64,000 nt of DNA from Limnanthes douglasii subsp. nivea (Eukaryota; Streptophyta; Magnoliopsida; Brassicales; Limnanthaceae), in NCBI GenBank assembly GCA_036936605.1, contig JAUPFV010000005.1, forward strand, positions 187,610,958 to 187,674,957, in the 5' to 3' direction. A model generated the notes under the pieces. The model saw nothing but the letters and a program-made list of their open reading frames with translations, did not search any database and was not told where the DNA came from. Shown piece by piece: positions 24,089 to 35,057 of the stretch. The translations under genes and the position numbers were made by a program. Within the stretch, counting starts at the first letter, position 1. Every line of letters starts with the position of its first letter.

Positions 24089-25599
24089 TTAACACACATT
24101 TTCAGCTGTATTATTTTGGTTGAAAATGAACCCTTTGCCTTCCAACTTCTAGCTTTCTTAACCTTTTTATTTTCAACCCTTTAACATTCCCTCCTTGTTT
24201 CAATCAGTTGTAGTTCTGGAGAATTAGGCAGACTTCCAATACTATCTTTGACTGGAGAATTACTTGCTTCCATATAGTTTTCAGAGTGTTTAATAGATCT
24301 AAATAGTGCTTTATTTTCAATGGTTTGGAGGGCATCAATTATTTCATCATTTTAAACCTCATTATTATTCATAAAGCTAACTCACTCTTCTTCCTTTAAG
24401 TTATAGTTAATGTTACCATCATTAATGTGATACTTTTGCATCTGGTTCTCCATCAAATTTAAATTTCTGTCTTTATCAATTCTTTTTTATTTCTTTTTTT
24501 CAACATTAGTAAACCTGACGTGTGATGAAGCTTTAGTGTCTTTAACAATCACTGACCTGATCATTATAGCCTTTGGAGAACTATTATTCTTGTTAACTTT
24601 ATTAAATGATTTATTGATTAAGTCAATCCCCTTCCTTTAGTTCTTGATTTTCAGGAATTGTTTTATAGCATTTAGAATCATGGCCCAAGTTAAAAAACAG
24701 GTATTGCAGTATTTAGGCATCCCATGGTACCTTATTTCTTGCCAATAGCCTTCTTCATCTCCAAACTCGATCCATATTTTACTTATTTGTTTTTTGGAAA
24801 CATCTAGTTCAATCCATATTCTACAACCATTGTATCTAACTCTATTTTTTTCAGGAACACATATCAAAAGAGGTGATCCAATTTTCTTGCCTATATGTTG
24901 TATAGTTTCTTCATTATACATGTATTCCGACATATTAGGCAGCATCACCCACATTGGGTTACAGGACACTCTACTTTAGTACTGAAACCAGGTAACCACT
25001 TCAATAACCTCATCGTTTTAGAATCAACGTTGTGAAACGTTTCTTTTCCAAATATTTTTTATATCATCATTGTTATATAATTCTATTAGAACATGTCTGT
25101 AATCCCAATGTGTGAGATTGTAACCTTTTGTGAAATTAAAACTGTCAAAGAATTTTCTCATAGCCTCTGTTGATGGCTTCCCAGTCGAGAATTTCCCTAT
25201 CAGGGTTTGTTAAGCAGATTCCTCTAATTTCGCTTTATCTTAGTAATCAAACTTAATGCTGATTTGATTCATAGACCTTGAAATCACAAGATCGTTTTGA
25301 ACCTTCGATTCTGGCTTACCTTTGAACAAGTCAGCAAAGGATTTTCTCTGTGTTCCTTGTATTGTATCAACCATAGCGTTTTTCTTATTTTCTTTGAAGG
25401 TATGATTGTTTATCACTTTCATAATTTGATTACAAATCAATGAGGATCGATATTTTTGTTTAGGATTCTGCTGATAACTCGACTTTGTTTTCCTGGATAA
25501 AACAGGATACTCTGTGTTTCTAAAAATTGACGGAAGGAGAACTTCCCTGTGATCTGATCCATTCAATGATGTTGGAGATAATAATTTTCCTTCTTCCAT
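24089..25599 (-). pseudogene. LINE ORF1: DUF4283 / zinc-knuckle nucleic-acid-binding protein
   Basis: The start MEEGKLLSPTSLNGSDHR is at 25599, and KSFADLFKG is typical of plant LINE ORF1. The DUF4283-like block (24969-24700) reads NPMWVMLPNMSEYMYNEE and then IGKKIGSPLL and CRIWIELDVSK. A CCHC knuckle follows (YCNTCF, then NLGHDSKC). It is split by a one-base frameshift in a T-run near 24690. ORF1 ends at a TAA at 24091-24089, just ahead of ORF2. Several other stops occur near 25230 and 24960. Confidence 0.84.
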
Positions 25600-25725
25600 A
25601 CTTCTTAATCCTCAATTTACCATCTCCATTGAAGATCAGAGATCAAGAAGAAAACCCCTGTTCTTGGAGAAATTCTTGTATATTATTAACTGTTTACCAA
25701 GTTAAGAAAAATTAAAAAAAACAAG

Positions 25726-25742
25726 TTAAAAATATGTTTATT
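25726..25742. repeat. LINE target-site duplication, right
   Basis: TTAAAAATATGTTTATT is the partner of 19538-19554 with one A/G difference. Confidence 0.88.
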
Positions 25743-26060
25743 GTGATTAATAAAAATATTTAAATAAATATAATATGGTAAATAAATAATAACAGTACGA
25801 TAATTTAAATAAAAAAATAAGTTTGAAATCTTTTTAGTCATATAATGAACTTGTAGGTATTTATTTGTAAAACATTTATTACAAGTGATTTGGAATGGTA
25901 TTGTTGCATCATGTGTTATAAAGATGTTTTACAAATTTAAGTTGTTTATTTTTTAAAGATTTAGTCCAACGATTATTAGAGCTATTTGGACCGCTGAATT
26001 ATTATTAGTCCATGTCAACTAGTTGAGCAAATACTATAGTCTTTGTTAAGGCTATTATAC
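25743..26060. other. AT-rich spacer
   Basis: Short non-coding gap between the LINE and Tat element 2, with no recognisable feature. Confidence 0.7.
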
Positions 26061-26474
26061 TCCTAAGGGGAGAAAAATATGGTGAGGAATAAGATTTAAT
26101 ATAATGAATAAGATGTTTAAATTGATGTGATTAAATGCCAATGGTCAAATTAAAGCACACACAAGGGTTAAGGGGGGCATATGTAATAACTAGTAAACTT
26201 GTTTGTAAATAATAAAGATGTGAGGTAAGAAGATCCATTTATGAAAGGGTAAATATGTAAATTCATAATCTACCTTATGTAGTATATAAATGACATTCCC
26301 CTTTTGGGGCACGGGTCTAATGATTGCTATATTTATTCTTTTTATCCTTTTCTCTCTCTACTCATTGTGTTTCTCTCTCTAGAAATATCCACATACGAAC
26401 ATTTCTGTAGCAAATACTCTCATACGAACGTAGTCTTAGCAGGATTAATAACAAAGAAATATCTGAATTTGTCA
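26061..26474 (+). repeat. 5' LTR (Tat 2)
   Basis: It starts TCCTAAGGGGAGAAAA (TG decayed to TC; the 3' copy has TGATAAGGGG) and ends AATTTGTCA. It matches 34360-35057 throughout once the MITE is removed. TATATAAA at 26283-26290 is the likely promoter core, and a CT-rich stretch follows near 26345-26380. Confidence 0.88.
26283..26290 (+). promoter_or_regulatory. LTR TATA box (Tat 2, 5')
   Basis: TATATAAA within the 5' LTR. The same motif in the 3' LTR now sits next to an inserted MITE. Confidence 0.6.
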
Positions 26475-26475
26475 G

Positions 26476-26493
26476 TGGCACCATCTGAGAGGG
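26476..26493 (+). promoter_or_regulatory. Primer-binding site (Tat 2)
   Basis: TGGCACCATCTGAGAGGG begins one base after the LTR end. It resembles the TGGCGCCGT... sites complementary to tRNA-Asp used by many plant gypsy elements. Confidence 0.6.
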
Positions 26494-26562
26494 TGATTAG
26501 TACCCGGAATTATTTTTCCAAAATCATAATATTAATCTTAAAAATATTTTAAGAGTGATGGA

Positions 26563-28317
26563 GATAGAAGTCCGTGGAGAGTTATAAGCTGATCCGAGAA
26601 ACCATACGATCAGAGATTCATCTGGAGATCTCATGATCGAGGAACAAGTAACAAAGGAAAGAAGCAATAACGATTAATATGCTCAAGAACTACTCGAAGA
26701 ATCTGTCCTGGTAGCTAGACAAAAAGAATTGTTGGAAGATATTAAAAGTTTGAATGCGGAAAAGGAAGCGATAATCAGTTCACGGAGAATTAAGTCTGAG
26801 GTCCGACAAGAACAGACAATAAGAGCAGACCAAGTGCAAAACTTTTCTTAGTCCGAAGAGAATAATCAGAGAAAAACTCATCGTTCTTCTAAAAGTAGAG
26901 CAAGATCTGGACAACACTATGAGTCAATAGAATTTAGTGAATACTCGTTTTATAACTCAGATGAATACTTTTCCTCGGAAAAATATACTCGACATAAAAC
27001 AAAATGTAGGCAAAGATATTCGATGAGACATATAGATGCTCATCGAGCCGTTCGGGGAGCAAAGGGTTCGAGGAAGGAAAGTACGATAATGATAAGAAAA
27101 TGCTTTACTCCGAAGAGCCCGATAAATTTATGAATGTAACTCGACAAGAACATGTAACTCTCCGTATGAAAATTCAGTCTGGTAGGCATAACCATGAATA
27201 CCATGTGAGTAGTGAATTCACTTTTCCACCAGATGAAGGTTTATATGCAGTGGTCAATAAAGGTCCGGGGGAAGTGCATATAAAATGGGTCATAATTAGA
27301 GATCGTATCCTCTTTTCCCGGAAATTTTATCTGGTCGTCTTCCAAAGTGGTTTGATATTTCTAAACTGGAAAGGTTCGACTGAACACAAGACTCAGATAG
27401 TTACATCGAACAATTCAAAAATTTCATAATCAATTACGATGATGATGATAAACTGTCGTGTATGGATTTTTCTCAAAATTTCCAGAATGCTGCATCAAAA
27501 TGGTATAATCGTTTACTTTAATATTGTATCAAGGATTTTGATATTATCTGGAGCATGTTTCGCCAACATCGTATGGGAAGCAAAACGTTCCGTGAAAATG
27601 GGGATACGATAATTTATTGCAGGCAAAAGGTGGGGGAAAGTCTCAAATAATATCTGAACCATTTTATCCAAGTAAAAACAGGCATGGAATTCTGTGAGGA
27701 CAAAATGGCTATGGTTGCCTATCGAATAGGACTGATCCCTAGGGTAATGAGGGACAATATTGCGGAAACACACGCTATGACGTTCAGAGCACTACTGGAC
27801 CAAATTGAAAAAAATAAATTTGGTAAAAGAGATGAGGGTATCAAAGTTAGAATCCATGTCACAATTAAACCCGAATCAATTTCACCAAGATCCAACAGTG
27901 ATAAGAAACAGTGCACAACCGGAAAATATCTGACAATAAGTATCGCAACCGGAAAATATGGTCCAACCTCGAGCACTTGTTCAAGTTATCAGTCATGCAC
28001 CTCCAAGAGTGAAAGAATATCCACCAATGGTCAGCGCCCATCAATATTTCTGACCCATGTCGAACAAATAGATCTGACCCACTCATTTTTCCGAATTGAC
28101 TAAGTGTGTAGCGACTATTTTCGAGAAAACACATACTCACGTACATTTTCGTAAAGTATTTCTAAAGCAGAATTTAATGGAGAACATAAATAATAAATAT
28201 TTTCAGTATCATGAAGATATAGGGCACGATATGCCATCAATCGTTCATCAATGTTTAAAGTATGTTGTTGGAAACAATGTGACAACAGTTAAAAGCAAAC
28301 AAAAAATGGCAAAATAA
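26563..28317 (+). pseudogene. Tat 2 gag
   Basis: Readable in pieces. A Glu/Lys-rich N-terminus (26563-26850) precedes a Ser/Arg/Tyr-rich stretch. The capsid core includes FRQHRMGSKTFRENGDTI and then IQVKTGMEFCEDKMAMVAY (27555-27725), and IGLIPRVMRDNIAET. The zinc-knuckle-like end NKYFQYHEDIGHDM and HQCLKYVVG lies at 28190-28275. Many stops split these parts across frames. Confidence 0.78.
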
Positions 28318-28319
28318 TG

Positions 28320-29120
28320 TCATCGAACAGCTTTGGCCCTTAGACAGATCAAGGCGGTTGAATCAATGGGGTTTCCCTCAGGGTTCGATCCCATAGATGA
28401 TCTGAGGGAAGCCCCCGGTTTCATGGTCCCAGAAGAAAGCTTCGAGGACCATGTTTTTTCTCTGGATAAAAGCCTCAAAATCGGCACAAAGCTATCTTTT
28501 GAGGTAAAATGAAATTTAATCAAATTTTTATCAACGAAATTACATTTGTTTCTATGGTGTACAGAGGATTTCACAAGGGTCCTTGCGTATATTATTTATT
28601 ATAGGCTGGCAGTACAAAGTAATGTTCGTCCCATAATCCAAAAGAGAATATGTTTTTCTCAAGAAAAGTCTGAAGCTATCATGGCAGAGGTAGATTGTTT
28701 GACTAAAGTGGATCATAAACGTGAGTCATAATATCCTTTATGGACTACTAATCCGGTCTTAGTAAAGAAAAAGAATGACAAATGACGAATGTGTGTGGAT
28801 TTCACTAATCTAAATAGAGCTTGTCCCAAAAATCATTTTCATGTACCAAGTGTGCAAGGGATGAGAACCATTTGGTAGACCTAGAAGAAAATTTTGCTTA
28901 CTTGACAAAGATAATTTTGAAGTTGAATCCGGAAGAGTGTATATTCGGGATGAGATCCAGAAAGTTCCTAGGGTTTATAATCAGTGAGCATGAGATAGAA
29001 GCCGATCTGACACAGTTAAAGGCTCTGAGCACTACAGCACCACCTAGAAGGATTAAAGAGTTGCAAATCCTAATAGAAAGATTGACAACATTGAACATAT
29101 TCATATCGCGATCGTCGGAT
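28320..29120 (+). pseudogene. Tat 2 reverse transcriptase, palm deleted
   Basis: No aspartic protease motif is found between the gag zinc knuckle and this block, so protease is deleted. The RT N-terminus reads VRPIIQKRICFSQEKSEA (28624-28677) and TTNPVLVKKKN, then MCVDFTNLNRACPKN (28790-28834). The sequence then jumps to ENHLVDLEENFAYL (28864). The stretch holding the YIDD catalytic box, about 110 codons judged from element 3, is therefore absent. The connection domain continues (RKFLGFIISEHEIEADL). Confidence 0.84.
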
Positions 29121-30120
29121 AAGTGTGCTTTTTTCCCAAGTGCTTAGAAGAGAAAATTGTTTTGACTCGACCCAAGAATTCTCAGAGGCTTTTCATCAAA
29201 TCAAAAAGTATCTTTCTTCACCACAATTCTTGACAAACCCAAATCCAGAGGAGAAGCTGTATATCTACTTGGCAATGTCAAATTATGTTGTAATTGTTGT
29301 TTTGATCCGAGAAGAAGATAACTCTCCGAGACTAGTGTATTATGTGAGTAAAAGTCTTCTAGATATTGAGAAGTTGTATCTAAAGTTATGAAAATTAGCC
29401 CTTGCATTAGTCACCGCTGCACGAAAAATGAGTCCCTATTTTTAGGCCCACTCTATCATCGTACGAACATCTTTTCCATTGAAAAATATGTTACAAAGAC
29501 CCGATGTTTCAGGAAGAATGACTAAATGGTCGGTTGACTTGGGAGATTTTGATATCGATTTTGAGCCAATGATCGCCATCAAAGCACAAACATTAGCGGA
29601 GTTTTTTAGTTGAGTTTCATTCCGAACAGATATATATGGAAATTGATGAAGAAAACTTTGGAGCAGAATGGACACTTCAAATAGATGAGGGTTCCAGCTC
29701 ATCAAGATGTAGAGTAGGAGTGCATTTGGTTTCTCTAGAGGGAATTTTAATGTATCAAGCTATCCGTTTCAGATTTAAAGCATCAAACAATTAGGCTGAG
29801 TACAAAACTGCCTTGGGTGGTTTAAAACTTGCTAAAGTTTATGGGCCTAATAAAGTAAGGTAGGTGAGTGATTCCAATCTTATCATAAACCACGCATCTG
29901 GTCAATCTGAGGTAAGAAAATATCATTTAGTGAAGTATTTGAGGGCGTTAAAGGCTTGAACATTGGCTTTTGAAGCCATCATATATGAACATGTTCATAG
30001 GGTGGAAATTCAGTAGCTAATTTTTTGCCAAAGGTTTCTTATTCTGAGGAGTATCCTTGGGTTATCATACAATTAAACCCTTCTATAGTAAGGGTATCTG
30101 AAGCAGTTTAAGTGTATTTT
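29121..30120 (+). pseudogene. Tat 2 dual RNase H region
   Basis: First RNase H (29125-29391): EAFHQIKKYLSSPQFL, LYIYLAMSNYVVIVVLIRE and RLVYYVSKSLLDIEKLYL. Second, archaeal-type RNase H (about 29650-29960): WTLQIDEGSSSS, then SNN-stop-AEYKTALGGLKLA and VSDSNLIINHASG. The first catalytic motif reads D-E-G where element 1 has D-G-A. Stops lie at 29389, 29610 and 29792. Confidence 0.8.
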
Positions 30121-30149
30121 GAAGCTTTCCAAATTTCTATATGCATAGC

Positions 30150-31327
30150 AAAAGATTGAATGAGTGAAATTAAAGATTTTTTGGTGAATGATGTATTACC
30201 AGTTGATAAGGTGATGGTTAGAAGAATACAGTTTTAGGTATACGGTTATGTTTTCCTTGGAGATATACTATAAAAAATATCTTTTAGTCGGCCTTTACTT
30301 TGATGTTTAGAGGAGAATGAGTCACATATGATACTATCGGAGTTACACAATGGATAAGAGTTTTCGTTGCACTATATTATTGGCCTACACTCTCTTCAGA
30401 TGCCAAGGAATTAGTTCAGAAATGTGACACATGCCAGAGATTTGCTAATACAATCCATGCACCAGGTGTGCCTCCTGAGTCGATATCTGAATCGCTACCG
30501 TTTGACCGATGGGGTTTTGGCTTCGTCGGACTATTACCAATGACATCAGGACGACGACAGACGATAATCGTTGCAGTAGTTTATTTTTATAAATGGGTGG
30601 AAACTGAACCATTAGCGGGAACAAAAGCTAAGGATGTGATCAAATTTATTGTTTCTAACATTTGTTGTCGTTTTTTGGTTTTGAAGAAGATAATGATGGA
30701 CAATGGACCACAGTTCGATAACAAAGAAATGAAAGCTTTATGTGCTTCTCAGCACCTTTCCACCCTCAGACTAACGGCAAGGTCGAGGTTACTAATCAAA
30801 CAGTTTTAGATGGCATAAAAAAGAACTTGGAAGGTAAGGTTGGAAAATGGTCGTATTATCTACAGGAAGTTCTATGGGCTTACAGAACTACTCTCCAGAC
30901 TACAACACAAGGATCACTGTTCACGTTGGTTTATAGAATAGATGCAGTGGTTCCATCCAAGACAATCTTTCTTTCGTATAGGCTTGGAGAATACTCCAAG
31001 GAGACAAATGATAGAGGAAAACGCACGAAGTTAGATTTGGTATAAGAAAAAATAAAAACGACACACATGAATTCTCTACATCATCTGAATTTGATGAGAA
31101 GTTGATATGCTTCAAAGGTTAGGAGACGAGAATTCAAAGAAGGGGACAAAGAGTTGAGAAAGGTGTTCCTTCATATAAAATCAAAGCAGATTGGCAAGTT
31201 AGGTCCTAATTGGGAAGGTCCATATACGGTAACAAAGAAAGTCAAGTCGGGAACATATCAACTCAAAGATAAGGAAGAAAGGGATCTCCTTCACCCCTAG
31301 AATATTGAGCATCTCAAGTTATATTAG
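30150..31327 (+). pseudogene. Tat 2 integrase
   Basis: The zinc-binding part is partly readable (LHNG, YYWPTLSSDAKELVQKC and DTCQRFAN, 30340-30440). The core reads DRWGFGFVGLLPM, where the first catalytic Asp is Gly (GGC, 30519-30521). The second region IMMDNGPQFDNKEM (30690-30730) is intact. The Glu region PQTNGKVEVTNQTV follows after a frame change near 30740. WSYYLQEVLWAYRTT and a C-terminal GTYQLKDKEERDLLHP complete it, with a final stop at 31325-31327. Confidence 0.85.
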
Positions 31328-31470
31328 AATGAATTTGTAAATTTGTAAATATCTTATTTTGAGAACTTATGTAAGTATAGATGGCATACTCTTTCTTACC
31401 CTGGTAGCGCGTGAAGGTTTTAATGAGGCACCATAATATTTCTTTGCCATCTTAAAATAACTTCTACAAC

Positions 31471-31922
31471 GTTCATCCGTTTGAACTAGAGAGGCCCTCC
31501 AATGAATGTTGGGTGATAATGTTCATCCTTCTGAACTAAATAGACCCTCCATTGAATATTGGGTGACAATGCTAATCCTTTTGAACTAGAGAGGCCCTCC
31601 AATGAATGTTGGGTGGCTATGTTCATCCTTTTGAACTAGATAGGCCTGCCAATGAATGTTCGGTGATAATGTTCATATTTTTGAACTATTGATACCCTAT
31701 AATGAATTTTTGGTTACAATGTTCATCCTTTTGAACCAAAAAGGCCTTCCAATGAATGTTGGGTGACAATGTTCATCATTTTGAACTAGAAAGGACTTCA
31801 AATGAATAATAGGTAACAATGTTCATCTTTTTTAACTACAAAAATCTCAAAGTGAACGTTGGATAATAAGGATTCATCTTTTTGAATTAAAAGGGACTAC
31901 CAACGAATGTTGGACAATAATA
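31471..31922. repeat. 9 x 50-bp tandem array (Tat 2, after pol)
   Basis: Units start with GTTCATCCTTTTGAACTA at 31471, 31521, 31571, 31621, 31671, 31721, 31771, 31821 and 31871, an exact 50-bp period. Units diverge from one another by several bases. The array lies between the pol stop and the antisense ORF. Tandem repeats in this 3' region are known in Tat/Ogre-type elements and can seed satellite DNA. Confidence 0.96.
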
Positions 31923-31924
31923 TA

Positions 31925-32225
31925 CATTTCCCTGTAAACAACTTTAGATGTAAAATGTGAGTGTTCGTATAAAAAATTAAAGGTAAAACATTTTCAGGTG
32001 AAGAACTTTGGAGGAAAAATGTGACTATTTTTATAAAAAGTTAAAGGTAAAACATTTTCATATGAAAAACTTTGGGAAGAAGAATGTGAGTATTTTTATA
32101 AAAGTTAGTTAGTTATAATAAGTTTTTTTACATAAAAATGTTTGGGTGGACAGTATGAGTGTTTTACAGAAAATAAGTATAAAGTACTCTCGTATGCAAA
32201 AACTTTGGAATATGGGGGTAATATG
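31925..32225. repeat. About 64-70 bp tandem array (Tat 2)
   Basis: Markers GTGAGTGTT, GTGACTATT, GTGAGTATT and ATGAGTGTT occur at 31957, 32021, 32086 and about 32157. Each is followed by a T/A stretch and AAAACTTTGG. Period drifts from 64 to about 70, so this array is more decayed than the 50-bp array next to it. Confidence 0.85.
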
Positions 32226-32269
32226 TAACTGAAAAACTTTATCATTAAAGAACTTTCACAATACAAAGT

Positions 32270-34325
32270 ATGTTGTACAAACATAGAAGTTCAACAATAT
32301 GTACACCCCCGGAGGGGCACAAAAAGATGATTAGTAAGGAGGACTTACACAAAAATATGAAATTCAACACGAAAAGTAATAAACCCCGATTTTATTCAGA
32401 AGCGACACTTTCCGTACTATCTTCTGAGGAATCAGAGCCAAAGGAAGATCTTTCTGAGTCTCTTAAAGTCACTTTATCCTCCAAAGAAACTCTTAATGGC
32501 CGATGTATTTCTATAACGCGCCCCCAAAGGCTCGTTAGCTTAATCAGGAAAATGTTTATGCTTTCTCAGTATTTCTTTGATCAACAAATGTTTCCTTCTC
32601 ACAGACGAGCTCTTTTTCTAACCTTTTCGCCTCGGCTCTTCTTTGGATGACTTCGTTTTTATAGCGATCTTTTTTGTTAGCCTTCTTTTTTAAGAGAACA
32701 GTAGCACGAAGCAACCTATTAAGCTCATTTACAACAAAGTCATTCTCGTAAACACCGAAATAAGCTGAGGCACGGGAAACATTTTCTCTTTCCTCTGGAA
32801 TCTCTTCATGGTTATCTTTATAAGTAGCTTTCCTTCTTTGGGGAACACACTACACGGTAGAACCGGAATCAACAATAACAACTCTTTTTATAGGAGGCAA
32901 ACTTGGACCAGTATGTTATCATCCTCCTCCATACTATCAACTTTATTCTTCTTTTTCTCCTCGGAAGAAAACCTTCTTACTGGTCTCACAGCGCCATCCT
33001 TCCCAGGAGGTCTCACTTCGACCATAGCTTCAGGGTTAATATCAACTTTTTGATTTTCTTAGATTTCAATTTGTTGTTCTTCTTGGATCTCAAATGGTTG
33101 TTCTTCTTGGACTTTAGTTTTTTTATCCTCTCGGATTTCAGATTCCGAATCAACATCACCATCAGTATCGTTCACCTCCTCATCAGGTTTTTCGGCATCT
33201 TGGTGATTGGGGGCCCTAGCTCTAGTGAAAAGGAAAACAAGGTTGTCTAAGCCTTTTAAACGTTTAAGTACTTTGCTTTCCGATGGGGTACCATATATTC
33301 TTTTAGTAGCTTCACTTGGCCCGGATCACACCTCCAGAGATGGCTCCTAACCAAATTCGTAGGAGTGAAACCTCTATGGAACTTGTAGTTTCAGTTGGTA
33401 CATGCCCAAAGGCTCAGTTGTATAGAGAGTTTACTTGCAGATTTAACATGGTCCGCAAACGGTTTAGCAATCCCCTTCATAATTGTTCACAAGAAAATAT
33501 TTTAGATTGAATTATTTAAATAAAAAAGATGAAATAAGTATGGAAATAAATACCTCGCCCGATCGATTTCAGAGTCAGCCGATAGGGCATTTGTTCTGAA
33601 TGCTCAAACCCGGTCTCCCACAGCCCGAAAACAAAATTGAATTGTTGTTTCCATTTCGTATCATCTTCTAAGAAATGTTTCATAACTTTATGTTGTCTTC
33701 AAAGACTTAGAGAATAAAAAATAAAGTGAGAGTTCTTAGCCACACCTGAGAGTCCTAGCAGCTTTTCTTTTGAGAATTCGATCTGAGCGATCCTGGAAGC
33801 CATAATGTACGCCATGAGGGTATACCACATGTTAAGGCTAGCTTGGGACGGATAAAATTCAATCAGGTGAAAATACTCCACTAAGGAAGGGCCAAGAGAC
33901 AAAGACCACAGTTCATAAGTTACGTATATAGAATCAATTTGTGATCACGAACAGATAGTGGTGTTTCTCTAGCTGTAGGGAACCAAATCGTAATGTTATC
34001 ACGAATCCCCCACAAATCCCTTATTTTTACCTTCTCAGGCGGGTGGAAATACTTATACTTGAATTTTTAGAGTGCGCGAATATATTTGGCTTCAATTTCG
34101 CAGAGATTATTCCCTAAGATATCTTCTATGTTTGAATGTAAAATTTGAATTATGTTTTTTATTTTTCTTGCTCTTATTCACCTTGGAAGTTTCTCCTTGA
34201 TGAGCAGGAGAAGTAGTCATAATATTAATAGGACGATAAGAAGGTTCTCGACCTGGTACCATATGTCCGGAGGAGGGAATTAATGCCGGGATAACCTGAA
34301 TAGGCTCAGCTTCTAGTGGGATCAT
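32270..34325 (-). pseudogene. Tat 2 antisense ORF (transposase_28-like plus charged region)
   Basis: The 5' part opens at 34325 (MIPLEAEPIQVIPAL...). The diagnostic block at 33902-33699 reads SLVEYFHLIEFYPSQ and then SLNMWYTLMAYIMASR, the same transposase_28-like motif as in elements 1 and 3. The C-terminal part (about 32820-32560) is a Lys/Glu-rich, probably helical region (ANKKDRYKNEVIQRRAEAKR). Numerous stops and frameshifts break it. Product function is unknown. Confidence 0.7.
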
Positions 34326-34342
34326 GTCATTTTTCCCTTGAC

Positions 34343-34359
34343 AAGGACCGGGAGGCTAC
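34343..34359 (+). promoter_or_regulatory. Polypurine tract (Tat 2)
   Basis: AAGGACCGGGAGGCTAC lies directly before the 3' LTR. Confidence 0.55.
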
Positions 34360-35057
34360 TGATAAGGGGAGAAAAGTATAGTGAGGAATAAGCTTTAATA
34401 TAGTGAATAAGAGGTTTAAATTGATGTGATTAAATGTCAAGGATCAAACTAAAGCAACCATAAGGGTTGAGGGGATCATATGTAATAACTAGTTAACTTG
34501 TTTGTAAATAGTAAATGACTGAGGTAAGACAGATCCATTTATGAGAGGGTAAATATGTAAATTCAGAATCTACATCATTGTACTCCCTCTATTCCTTAAT
34601 ATAGGTCGTTCTAAGAAAATAAACTAATTCCATATTAGATGTCGTCCCACAATTACCAATGTAGTATTAAATGATATTTAGTTTGATAGCCAATGAAATT
34701 TAATTGCTTTCTTATAAAACTGGAGCTTTTATTATAATTGACCAATTAAATTTATTTCTACTCTAGTTTTTATAGAAAAGAGAACTCATAATGAGTTTTC
34801 TTAATATTCGTGCTCACTCCTTAAACGTCCATTAATATGGAACTGAGGGAGTATTATATAAATGATGTTTCCTTGTTGGGGCAAGGGTCCAATGATTAGT
34901 CAATGATTGCTACATTTATTCTTTTTGTCTCTTTCTCTCTCTACTAATTGTGTTTCTCGCTCTAGAAATATCCACATACGAACATTTCTGTAACAGATAC
35001 TCTCATACAAACATAGTCTTAGCATGATTAATAACTAAGAAATATTTGAATTCATTA
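34360..35057 (+). repeat. 3' LTR (Tat 2), interrupted by a MITE
   Basis: It starts TGATAAGGGGAGAAAAG and ends near GAATTCATTA. Apart from 34583-34853 it aligns with the 5' LTR, including the CT-rich tract and the ATCCACATACGAACATTTCTG block. The MITE splits it just before the TATA box. Confidence 0.88.
34583..34851. mobile_element. Stowaway-type MITE
   Basis: This 269-bp insertion has terminal inverted repeats CTCCCTCTATTCC...(left) and ...GGAACTGAGGGAG (right), flanked by TA at 34581-34582 and 34852-34853. TA target sites and CTCCCTC ends are characteristic of Tc1/mariner-derived Stowaway MITEs. It has no coding capacity. The empty site is visible in the 5' LTR of the same element. Confidence 0.93.

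Larger units (their letters stand above)
19555..25725 (-). mobile_element. Full-length L1-type plant LINE, inactive
   Basis: This is a 6.2-kb non-LTR retrotransposon read on the minus strand. ORF1 (nucleic-acid binding) is followed by ORF2 (endonuclease, RT, zf-RVT, RNase H). It ends with an AATAAA signal (19581-19586), a short A tail and a 17-bp target-site duplication. This is a standard plant L1 arrangement with an added RNase H. The apparent full length and single-mismatch duplication contrast with many frameshifts and stops, so it inserted intact and then decayed. Confidence 0.92.
26061..35057 (+). mobile_element. Ty3/gypsy Tat-lineage element 2, degenerate
   Basis: A 414-bp 5' LTR and a 3' LTR of about 427 bp (plus a MITE) bound a plus-strand gag-pol and a minus-strand ORF. 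A tRNA-Asp-like primer site follows the 5' LTR. Protease and the RT palm are deleted. Two tandem arrays fill the region after pol. No 5-bp target-site duplication could be confirmed. Confidence 0.88.

Noticed and set aside
32270..33510. Plus-strand open frames after the Tat 2 arrays.
   Set aside because: They overlap the antisense ORF region, whose minus-strand motif matches the other two elements. The plus frames have no domain.
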